Origin: Acidobacteriota bacterium
Lineage (GTDB): Bacteria; Acidobacteriota; Blastocatellia; Pyrinomonadales; Pyrinomonadaceae
Assembly (NCBI GenBank): GCA_025463135.1
Contig: JAOAPY010000047.1
Location: 111,723 to 175,722, forward strand
Direction: 5' to 3'
DNA: 64,000 nt
The notes under the pieces were generated by a model, which worked only from the letters and a program-made list of their open reading frames with translations, ran no database searches and was not told the DNA's origin. Shown piece after piece: positions 56,709 through 64,000 of this stretch (its first letter is position 1; every line of letters begins with the position of its first letter). The position numbers were made by a program, and so were the translations under genes.

Positions 56709-57869
56709 CTACGAGCGAAGAGCATCTACGATCTTGAATCGCGAAGCCCGAACCGATGGCAACAACGATCCCAGTAAACCTATGGTCACGCCGAAAATTA
56801 AGGCCCACAACATCAGGTCGGGGGTGACGCGAAAATTAAAAGCGATTTCACTGAAGTTGGTAAAATTAGCTGTGCCAGTTGACACAAAGTTTAACGGCAG
56901 AGCCAGCATGATACCGATTGCCACCCCAATCACCGCGATTACCACTGATTCCAGCAGGAAAGCAATCAGAATGCTGCGCCGACGGAAGCCTAACACGCGA
57001 AGCGTGCCAATCTCCTTGGTTCGTCTGGCCACTGCGGCATACATTGTATTCATCCCGGCAAACCCGGCGCCTACGGCCATAATGAATCCGATAAAAACAG
57101 CGAGGCCTTTCAAGGCGCCCGAGGCTGCACCCTGCTGATCTTCGTAGAAAGTGCGCTCTGGCAGTGCCTTTAAGTGTAAACGCTGATCATCGGTAATTCG
57201 CTTCGCCAGTGACTGCAGGGCGGTTTCGTCCTTTGCGCGCAACAACACCGTTGAGAAGGTGTCCCGTTTGGTCGAGCTGGCCAGTGAATTCACATCTACC
57301 CAGATCTCCGATTCAAAAGCCTTGCCGCCGGCTTCAAACAAACCCACCACGGTATAGTCGCTGGTCTGAATGCGAAATTTATCCCCTACATCCAGTCCTT
57401 GAAAGCGTTGGGCAATTCGCTCTGACACAACCGCTTCCGCCAGCCCCGGTTGAAACATGCGACCGGCCACCGTTTTAAAACCAGACCGCAGTTTATTCGA
57501 CATAGGGCCGACCCCGCGAATGGTGACATTCGATCCCTGACTCATTCCCTTGCGCGCTTTGTAGATCAGTGTCAGAGTTTCCGGAGCCACCAGGGGCTGA
57601 TCGCCTTCCCGCACCACTCCATCCAGGAACATCAGGTTGTTGAGGTTTTCGCGCGAGACGCTGCTATTTAACTCTGCCGTGCTGCCCTCTCGCAACACAA
57701 TCAAGTTCAGAGGCTCGCCGCTGCTGGTTAAAGTGAGATCGATGCCTCGCGCGAGTGCCATCACCATCAGGAAGACACCCACGGTGAGACCAATCGTAAA
57801 GGCGGTGGCAAAGGTGCTGGACTTGCGCACCGTGATGTTGCGAAAGTTGTACTTTAACGGTAACGGCAT
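56709..57869 (-). CDS. ABC exporter permease, FtsX/MacB type (second)
   Basis: 386 aa. One membrane helix near the N-terminus (FATAFTIGLTVGVFLMVMAL), a large periplasmic MacB-like domain, then three helices in the C-terminal FtsX domain with the typical ARRTKEIGTLRVLGFRRRSILIAFLLES. Its ATG overlaps the stop codon of the upstream permease by one base (TAATG), implying translational coupling. The two permeases are different enough to form a heterodimer. Confidence 0.9.
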   Translation of the reverse strand: MPLPLKYNFRNITVRKSSTFATAFTIGLTVGVFLMVMALARGIDLTLTSSGEPLNLIVLREGSTAELNSSVSRENLNNLMFLDGVVREGDQPLVAPETLTLIYKARKGMSQGSNVTIRGVGPMSNKLRSGFKTVAGRMFQPGLAEAVVSERIAQRFQGLDVGDKFRIQTSDYTVVGLFEAGGKAFESEIWVDVNSLASSTKRDTFSTVLLRAKDETALQSLAKRITDDQRLHLKALPERTFYEDQQGAASGALKGLAVFIGFIMAVGAGFAGMNTMYAAVARRTKEIGTLRVLGFRRRSILIAFLLESVVIAVIGVAIGIMLALPLNFVSTGTANFTNFSEIAFNFRVTPDLMLWALIFGVTIGLLGSLLPSVRASRFKIVDALRS

Positions 57870-59008
57870 TATTCAGTGCTACGCAGAGCCTCAGCTATGG
57901 TCATACCCGAGACGCGATAGGCCGAATAGACTACGCTAATCAGACCCACAAAGATCGAGACAACGAAAGCCGTCAAGAGAGTTCCCCGCGTTGGAACAAA
58001 CGACTGGAAGTTCGGTATGTAAAGACTCAGGTCGATCGATCGGAAGAGTAGTGCCGCGCCGGCAATGCCGATTAAGGCTCCGACCATGGTCACGACCAAC
58101 GCCTCACCCACGAACAGCCTGGCAATGGTTCCGCGCTGAAATCCGAGCGCCTTGAGCATTCCGACTTCCCTGGTGCGCTCACGCACAGTCATCGCCATCG
58201 TATTCCCCATTACCAGCAGGAGCGAAAACGTGATGGCCGCGATAATGCCATACATGAACTGCTTGACACCCCCAAACATTGTTTCGAAGCTGATCGCAAA
58301 ATCGCGTTCACTTTCAGTCTTGGTTGGCGCGTCAGTGTTGACAAAGATGGAGTCGACTGCCTGGGCGATACGCGGCACATCGGCTGCCGAATTTGCCAGG
58401 ATACTAATCGTGCTTACTCGATCCCTGGCCCACGCCGGCACTAACTCATTCACGTAATCGTGGTGGAAATAAAGCGTCTTCCCATCAGCACCGGAGCAAA
58501 CACCGCGCACAATGAACTCGACGCTGCGATCGTAAATTGGACTTCGCAGAGTAATTCTTTGGCCGGGACTGAAACCATACAATTTCACCAGCTTCTCTCC
58601 AACGATTGCCCCCTGCCTGTCGTTAATGAACGCCTGCCACTCAGAGTCTGACATTTTTAGTTCCGGCATGACCTCTCGCAACTTGGCGGCATCGACAGCG
58701 AAGTTCGCAAAGAAATTTTTCTCGTCTTTGTAAATGCCACCGAACCAACTAAACGGCATCACGCTCTTAACTCCTGGTACCGTCGCAATTCGCTGTGTAT
58801 GCGCCATTGGCAAAGTAAATCCCAGGGAGACAGCGTGCCTGCTGATCAGACGCATCGGATTGGCGGCGTCGTGGCCTTCGGTAAATTCAGTCAGTATTGT
58901 GGCCAGCGTAATGATCAGGAATAAAGAAACTACCAGGCTCGAGATCGTGAGCAGCGTGCGTCGCTTGTTGCGCAGGATGTTCTTTAAGATCAATTTACTG
59001 AATTTCAT
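57869..59008 (-). CDS. ABC exporter permease, FtsX/MacB type (first)
   Basis: 379 aa. N-terminal helix LLTISSLVVSLFLIITLATIL, a periplasmic domain of about 200 residues, then three C-terminal helices with the FtsX signature RERTREVGMLKALGFQRGTIARLF. It is the first gene of the operon permease, permease, adaptor, ATPase, CBM-like protein. No Shine-Dalgarno sequence precedes its ATG. The 327-bp gap to the divergent sensor kinase gene shows no repeat or clear promoter. The exported substrate is unknown; MacB relatives export peptides, lipoproteins or antibiotics. Confidence 0.9.
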   Translation of the reverse strand: MKFSKLILKNILRNKRRTLLTISSLVVSLFLIITLATILTEFTEGHDAANPMRLISRHAVSLGFTLPMAHTQRIATVPGVKSVMPFSWFGGIYKDEKNFFANFAVDAAKLREVMPELKMSDSEWQAFINDRQGAIVGEKLVKLYGFSPGQRITLRSPIYDRSVEFIVRGVCSGADGKTLYFHHDYVNELVPAWARDRVSTISILANSAADVPRIAQAVDSIFVNTDAPTKTESERDFAISFETMFGGVKQFMYGIIAAITFSLLLVMGNTMAMTVRERTREVGMLKALGFQRGTIARLFVGEALVVTMVGALIGIAGAALLFRSIDLSLYIPNFQSFVPTRGTLLTAFVVSIFVGLISVVYSAYRVSGMTIAEALRSTE

Positions 59009-59335
59009 ATTTATTTAAGCACCGTCGATTCTCGATGCCAGCGAGAAAACGTTGCCCCCGGGGACCGCTTTACCGGCGCGCTGTCTTAGAACCTAGCTTC
59101 AAGTTGCACCATTCTACGCAATTCCGCGCTCGGCCGTAGTCAAAATTCGCATCGTCTGACTCTGCTTATCCAATCAAACCGACCGGGACACGGGCTGCCC
59201 GCTTCCGGAAGTGCTTGCTCAAACTGACTTTCATTACGATGTACGCCGCCACGACAACTAACGTTGGTGTGCGCTCTTTAGTTCCTGGAAGCCATTGCAT
59301 CTCGGCCTTATTGATCTGACAATGCCATCGAATCA

Positions 59336-62290
59336 ATGCGCCGATCAACTTATCTTCGTCTCAATCTGGTCCTCTTACTGCTGCTGGGCGGCAGTGGGAC
59401 CAGCTTCGCACTCGATTCTGAAAGAGCGCTTTCACAGTTTAAGCATGAGGTGTGGCTCACCGAAGACGGCTTGCCCCAGAATACCGTTCACTCGATCGCG
59501 CAAACCCCGGATGGCTATGTCTGGATCGGCACTGAAGAAGGTCTGGCTCGCTTCGACGGTATCAGATTTACCGTGTTCGACAAGCAGAACACTCCGCAAC
59601 TCAAGAGCAACTATATTCGCACCCTGTTGGCAGATCGAACCGGCGCGCTGTGGATCGGCACGGCCGAAGGACTGGTCCGCATGCTCAATGGCAATTTCAC
59701 CGAGTTCACAACTAATGACGGGCTTCCCAGCGATTCCATACAAGCCGTCTATGAAGATCGGGAAAACAATCTTTGGGTGGCTACCGCCTCCGGCCTGGGT
59801 GTCTTCAAAGGGGGCGGAGTTACGACATTCACAACCAGGGAGAGATTAATTGGCGGCAGCATTCAAGCGTTGTTCGAAGATACCGAGGGCGCGCTTTGGA
59901 TTGCCACTCCTTATGGCGTGGGAAGAGTCAAAGACGGGAAGTTTACGAACTATACGGTACGTGATGGCCTCGGCAGCAACAGTGTCAGGGCGATCCAACA
60001 GGACCGAGACGGCCGACTATGGTTTGGCACGCTCGGCGGTCTAACCTCCTTCAGCGGCGGCCGCTTCGTCACTTACACGACTCGAGATGGTCTGCCCAAC
60101 GATAGGATCATCTCGTTGTATGCAGATCGAGATGGTGGTCTGCTGATCGGAACAGCCGGCGGTCTTTGCCGTTTCTCAGACGGTCATTTCAGCGGCGTGA
60201 AAACCGCGGACACGCTTTCCACCAGCACCATCCTCTCTCTGCTCGAAGATATCGAGGGCAACTTGTGGATTGGCACTGTGTCAGCAGGGATCAATCTCCT
60301 GAAGGACACCAAGTTCACGACCTACACGGCCAGAGACGGACTATCAGACGATCTCGTTAAGTCGATATATGAAGACCATCAGGGCAATCTTTGGATCGGG
60401 ACTGAGGGCGGCGGCTTGAACTTACTAAAGAATGGAAAGTTCAGTACTTATACAACTCGCGATGGGCTATCCAGCAACACCGTTCTCGCCCTGGGCGGCG
60501 ACAACAAAGGAACACTCTGGGTAGGAACGCCTGATGGATTGAATCGCTCCGATCACGGAAAGTTTACTATCTATACTTCAGCCGATGGTTTGGCGAACAA
60601 TGATGTCCGATCGATCTATGCGGATCGTCGTGGCAATCTCTGGATCGGCACGCGCGGCGGTTTAAGTCGAATGAAGGATGGCGCTTTCAAGACCTATACC
60701 GAGGTGGACGGGCTGCCCAATGATCTCATCACCACCATTTACGAAGATGCCGCCGGCACGTTATGGATCGGCACGTTCGGCGGTTTGAGCAGATTAAGAA
60801 ACGAGGAGTTCACAACCTTCACAACCAGGGACGGCCTCTCCAGCGATGCGGTCATCGCACTCTATGAAGACTCGGATGGCATTCTTTGGATCGGCACTAA
60901 TGGCGGTGGGTTGAATCGCCTGAAGGACGGGCAGCTTACTGCCTACACAACACGAAACGGCTTGCTTGACGATGTCGTATATCGAGTCCTTGAAGACAAC
61001 AGAAATAACCTTTGGCTGAGTTGCCGCAAAGGGATCTTTCACGTTAGCAAAAAGGAGCTCGACGACTTTACCGCCGGCAGGATCAAGTCTCTCGAGCCGG
61101 TAGCCTACGGTACCGCGGACGGCATGATCACACGTGAGTGCAGCGGGGGTGGCGATCCTGCGGGATGGAAGGGTAGTGACGGAAAGCTCTGGTTCCCGAC
61201 TATCAAAGGCGTCGCCATGATCGATCCGTCAAGAATCAAAACTAACTCTCACGCGCCGCCGGTTGTGATTGAGCAAATACGGTTCGACGACAAATCAATT
61301 CCGCCGAGCGATCGAATAGCGTTGCCGCCAGGGACCAGTCGCCTGGATCTTTATTACACTGCGCCGAGCTTTGTGGCGCCGGAGAATATTCGTTTCAAGT
61401 ACAAGCTGGAAGGCTTTGATAAGGACTGGATTGAGAGCGGCACGCGTCGCATCGCATACTATACGAATCTTCGCCCCGGAGCCTACACGTTCCGCGTCAT
61501 TGCCAGTAACAACGATGGCGTATGGAACGAGACAGGTGCGGCTTTCCAGCTATACCTGAAAGCATACTTCTATCAGACCTACTGGTTCTACGCGCTGTTG
61601 CTGCTGGGGCTGGCCCTTTTATCGTGGCTGCTCTACCGCCTTCGCCTGCGAGGTGTGCAGTCGCAATTTCGTGCAGTGCTGGCTGAGCGAACTCGCATCG
61701 CTCGCGAGATCCACGACAATCTGGCGCAGGAGATGTCAGGCATTTCAGTTCAACTCGAAGTAGTCGCGCGCACCATGCCACCGGCGGCTGAAACGGCGAA
61801 GACTCATCTGGATCGCGCGCGAACACAGGTTCGTCATGGTATTGCCGAAGCTCGAAGGTATGTTTGGGATTTGCGATCGCGCGCGCTCGAAAACGACGAT
61901 CTGCCCACCGCTTTGAACGAGGCCGCGCGACGGCTAACGAGTGAAACCGCGATCCAGGCCCAGGTCGAAGTCAATGGCACGTTTCGCCCGCTGTCTCGAT
62001 TGGTGGAAGATCATCTGCTGCGCATTGGACAAGAAGCAATGAACAATGCCGTGAAACACGGGCAGGCAAAACGAATCCTGATCAATCTCGTGTTCGACGC
62101 CCGTCGGGTCCAGCTCAGCATTCGCGATGACGGCTGCGGTTTTGATATTCAGGCAGGTAATGGACGGCCTGGTCATTTCGGATTGATTGGCATGCGCGAG
62201 CGCGCGGAACAAATTGGTGGTACCTTGTCGATTCACAGCGGAAATGGATCGGGCACTGAGATTGTGGTTGACGTCCCAATCAGCGTCTAA
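59336..62290 (+). CDS. Sensor histidine kinase with periplasmic two-component-regulator propeller
   Basis: 984 aa. Signal/anchor segment (LRLNLVLLLLLGGSGTSFA), then about 13 Reg_prop units with the core GNLWIGTxGGLxRxxDG and TTRDGLSSNxV making the propellers, then a Y_Y_Y domain (about residues 682-742, FKYKLEGFDKDW and LRPGAYTFRVIASNNDGVW), a membrane helix (about 748-770), a HisKA_3 dimerisation helix with H793 in AREIHDNLAQEMSG, and a HATPase with N-box EAMNNAVKHG and G-boxes DDGCGFD and GHFGLIGMRERA. The sensor half is that of hybrid two-component sensors of glycan loci, but the output half is NarL-type and uses a separate regulator, here at 63079. Confidence 0.93.
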   Translation: MRRSTYLRLNLVLLLLLGGSGTSFALDSERALSQFKHEVWLTEDGLPQNTVHSIAQTPDGYVWIGTEEGLARFDGIRFTVFDKQNTPQLKSNYIRTLLADRTGALWIGTAEGLVRMLNGNFTEFTTNDGLPSDSIQAVYEDRENNLWVATASGLGVFKGGGVTTFTTRERLIGGSIQALFEDTEGALWIATPYGVGRVKDGKFTNYTVRDGLGSNSVRAIQQDRDGRLWFGTLGGLTSFSGGRFVTYTTRDGLPNDRIISLYADRDGGLLIGTAGGLCRFSDGHFSGVKTADTLSTSTILSLLEDIEGNLWIGTVSAGINLLKDTKFTTYTARDGLSDDLVKSIYEDHQGNLWIGTEGGGLNLLKNGKFSTYTTRDGLSSNTVLALGGDNKGTLWVGTPDGLNRSDHGKFTIYTSADGLANNDVRSIYADRRGNLWIGTRGGLSRMKDGAFKTYTEVDGLPNDLITTIYEDAAGTLWIGTFGGLSRLRNEEFTTFTTRDGLSSDAVIALYEDSDGILWIGTNGGGLNRLKDGQLTAYTTRNGLLDDVVYRVLEDNRNNLWLSCRKGIFHVSKKELDDFTAGRIKSLEPVAYGTADGMITRECSGGGDPAGWKGSDGKLWFPTIKGVAMIDPSRIKTNSHAPPVVIEQIRFDDKSIPPSDRIALPPGTSRLDLYYTAPSFVAPENIRFKYKLEGFDKDWIESGTRRIAYYTNLRPGAYTFRVIASNNDGVWNETGAAFQLYLKAYFYQTYWFYALLLLGLALLSWLLYRLRLRGVQSQFRAVLAERTRIAREIHDNLAQEMSGISVQLEVVARTMPPAAETAKTHLDRARTQVRHGIAEARRYVWDLRSRALENDDLPTALNEAARRLTSETAIQAQVEVNGTFRPLSRLVEDHLLRIGQEAMNNAVKHGQAKRILINLVFDARRVQLSIRDDGCGFDIQAGNGRPGHFGLIGMRERAEQIGGTLSIHSGNGSGTEIVVDVPISV

Positions 62291-62391
62291 TACGGAGCCC
62301 GCCGAACTCGCGATCATTTTCAGGGAAAGTCATGAACTTCAAAAGTAAGATCATCGTATCGATCGCGAGACACTTTCGATAGGAGTTTTGT

Positions 62392-62994
62392 ATGTTCTGT
62401 CCGCGCTGTGGCTCCAGTCAAAGCGAAGAGCTGAAGTTCTGTAAAGTTTGTGGGGCGAACCTGTATGTGGTCCAGCAGATAGTTTCCGCGCGCGAATCGG
62501 ATGAGAAGTTCGATTGGAGCAAGACCTGGGTTGCCGAGATGTTCCTCTCGGCTGCCGAGCATAAACGACGCAAGGCAGAGATCGAACGTCAGCGCGGGAT
62601 TACACCGGAGACTAGGCGCTACAATGAAATCAAGGCGGGCGTAATTGTCAGCAGCGTCGGAATCGCATTATCGATTTTCCTGTTTGTCTTTATGGGGGGC
62701 CTTATCGCCAGCGGCAAAGTCACGCCCGACGCTGCCGAGATCCTTAGTCGTCTTTGGGTAACCGGTGTAATACCTCTTTTTGTTGGGTTGGCGCTGATTA
62801 CAAACGGCGTTGTGGTCAGCAAGAAACTCGTTGAAGCTGCGAGAAGGGGCGAGCAGGTCGAGCAGGAACGCTTGGAAGGAATTGCGAATCAAAGTGCCCT
62901 TCATGCGCCTGACACCAATGAATTTCTTTCTTCGCCGTTCAGCGTCACGGAACAGACGACAAAACACCTGGGCGGTTCCGGTGAGAAGCGATAG
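62392..62994 (+). CDS. Membrane protein with N-terminal zinc ribbon
   Basis: 200 aa. ATG 62392 follows TAGGAG at good spacing. A four-cysteine zinc ribbon (C3, C6, C17, C20 in CPRCGSSQSEELKFCKVCG) is at the very start, followed by a charged helical stretch, two membrane helices (about 82-104 and 122-143), and a cytosolic tail. Both ends should face the cytoplasm. It lies between sensor kinase and response regulator genes on the same strand (101 bp and 84 bp gaps), so it is probably co-expressed with them. Its function is unknown; an accessory to the signalling pair is a guess. Confidence 0.78.
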   Translation: MFCPRCGSSQSEELKFCKVCGANLYVVQQIVSARESDEKFDWSKTWVAEMFLSAAEHKRRKAEIERQRGITPETRRYNEIKAGVIVSSVGIALSIFLFVFMGGLIASGKVTPDAAEILSRLWVTGVIPLFVGLALITNGVVVSKKLVEAARRGEQVEQERLEGIANQSALHAPDTNEFLSSPFSVTEQTTKHLGGSGEKR

Positions 62995-63078
62995 GCCGTG
63001 GCTTAGGTCCTCATATCTGCTCGAGGATGAATTCTGACCAGCTCAATCGTTCAGATCGAAATTGAGAGCACAACCATA

Positions 63079-63705
63079 GTGTCCAAAATGATCAGCATCA
63101 TGGTAATCGACGATCAGGCAGTGGTGCGTCAGGGCTTTGTCGCCTTAATTAATACCGTGACGGACATGGAGGTGATCGCTGAAGGGATCAACGGACAACA
63201 AGCCATCGATCTATATCGCGAACACAAACCAGACGTCACACTCATTGATTTGCGCATGCCGGTCCTGGGTGGCGTTGAAGCCATTGCCGCTATTCGACGC
63301 GAATTTCCCGATGCACGCTTGATCGTCCTCACGACGCACGACGGCGATGAAGATATTTATCGATCGCTGCAAGCGGGCGCCCGTGGTTATCTATTGAAAG
63401 ACGTATTTTTTGAGGAACTCGAGACCGCGATCAGGGCCGTACACGGCGGCGCGCGGCGAATTCCAGCTGCCATTGCCGAGCGCCTTGCCGAGCGAATGGC
63501 CGGTTCAGATTTGACCGCCCGTGAAATGGAAGTGCTCGAACTAATCGTGCGCGGGCAAAGTAACAAAGAGATCGGCGCCAGCCTTAGCATCAGCGAAGCG
63601 ACGGTGAAGAGTCACATCAATAATATTCTCAGCAAGCTCGGCGTAAGTGATCGAACCCAGGCAGCCACCACCGCCCTGCAACGGGGTCTGGTCCATCTGC
63701 GGTAA
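63079..63705 (+). CDS. NarL/FixJ-type response regulator
   Basis: 208 aa from GTG 63079; ATG 63088 is an alternative three codons in. Receiver domain with MVIDDQAVVRQGF, phospho-acceptor D57 in VTLIDLRMP, conserved T in IVLTTHDGDEDI and K in GYLLKDV. C-terminal LuxR-type helix-turn-helix from about residue 144 (LTAREMEVLELIVRGQSNKEIGASLSISEATVKSHINNIL). The partner is the HisKA_3 kinase at 59336-62290. It may control the exporter operon divergent from the kinase, or the glycan genes; no binding site could be recognised. Confidence 0.93.
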   Translation: MSKMISIMVIDDQAVVRQGFVALINTVTDMEVIAEGINGQQAIDLYREHKPDVTLIDLRMPVLGGVEAIAAIRREFPDARLIVLTTHDGDEDIYRSLQAGARGYLLKDVFFEELETAIRAVHGGARRIPAAIAERLAERMAGSDLTAREMEVLELIVRGQSNKEIGASLSISEATVKSHINNILSKLGVSDRTQAATTALQRGLVHLR

Positions 63706-64000
63706 GGCCGGCGCGATTTTCCATTCGTTATTCGCGAATGCAACTTTGAAGTGCAACAGAACATTGTTTACGGCTTCGCCCCAGCGGGGCGAGATGTTTA
63801 TAGTCCAACGGTGCTTTCTTTACTCCGAAGCTTCTACGGAGCCAACCGCTTTTGCTTCCGCGGCCGGGTTTCGCTCCTAGCAGGCTGCTGAAAAACTAAG
63901 CATTGTTAGTGATTTCGTCTTCATGAAAAGTTTTGCTTATCGATGATGTGCGATTTTCTTTCTGCGCTTGGTCCCTTTAGTGGCTCATTGGCCACTTTGT
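63706..64000. other. Non-coding tail with palindrome relic and possible insertion-sequence tip
   Basis: No gene seen. CATTCG-ttattcg-CGAATG (63722-63740) is a small hairpin shortly after the regulator stop. ATGTTTATAG at 63794 is a word also found in the relics at 36478 and 53703. CAGGCTGCTGAAAAAC at 63881-63896 looks like the end of some insertion sequences, but no transposase is inside the window. Confidence 0.3.

Overview
The window looks like a chromosome segment of an Acidobacteriota bacterium, probably from the Blastocatellia/Pyrinomonadaceae side. This is inferred from gene content, not from a marker gene. Evidence includes an acidobacterial-type VWFA protein, an Oar-like TonB-dependent receptor with an N-terminal carboxypeptidase-regulatory domain, several CRTAC1 (FG-GAP plus ASPIC/UnbV) proteins, DUF4214 modules and many short palindromic intergenic repeats. 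No rRNA, tRNA, CRISPR array, transposase gene or phage gene was seen.

Layout. 1-0.8 kb: 3' part of a DUF4214 protein. 0.8-9 kb: a GH2 beta-mannosidase, two GH5 enzymes, an alpha/beta hydrolase and a lactonase, separated by repeat arrays. 9.5-12.4 kb: two paralogous phosphohexomutases; the second lacks the catalytic serine. 12.6-25.8 kb: GH3 with PA14, GH2 exo-glucosaminidase-like, APC permease, ChbG/YdjC deacetylase, GH3 and GH97. 26-34.4 kb: VWFA protein, a small helical exported protein, GH16, GH20 and a CRTAC1 protein. 34.6-49.7 kb: a 15-kb block on the minus strand made of a TonB-dependent receptor followed by three TPR/CRTAC1 pairs. 50.3-53.5 kb: two paralogous ROK regulators flanking a second copy of the helical exported protein. 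53.8-59 kb: an ABC exporter operon of MacB/FtsX type ending in a possible carbohydrate-binding protein. 59.3-63.7 kb: a propeller-type sensor kinase, a membrane zinc-ribbon protein and a NarL-type response regulator.

How it may work together (inference): this resembles a large glycan-utilisation locus without SusD. The enzyme set covers beta-mannan (GH2), beta-glucan (GH5, GH3, GH16), alpha-glucan (GH97) and chitin/chitosan (GH20, GH2 exo-glucosaminidase-like, ChbG-like deacetylase, hexosamine-phosphate mutase). That combination would suit fungal cell wall or necromass. The TonB receptor could handle outer-membrane uptake, the ROK pair could sense sugars, and the sensor kinase could read periplasmic glycan. 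The part least explained by known systems is the tandemly repeated TPR/CRTAC1 module behind the receptor.

Limits: all family calls come from reading motifs by eye. Residue numbers were counted from the start codons given. No database search or structure prediction was possible.
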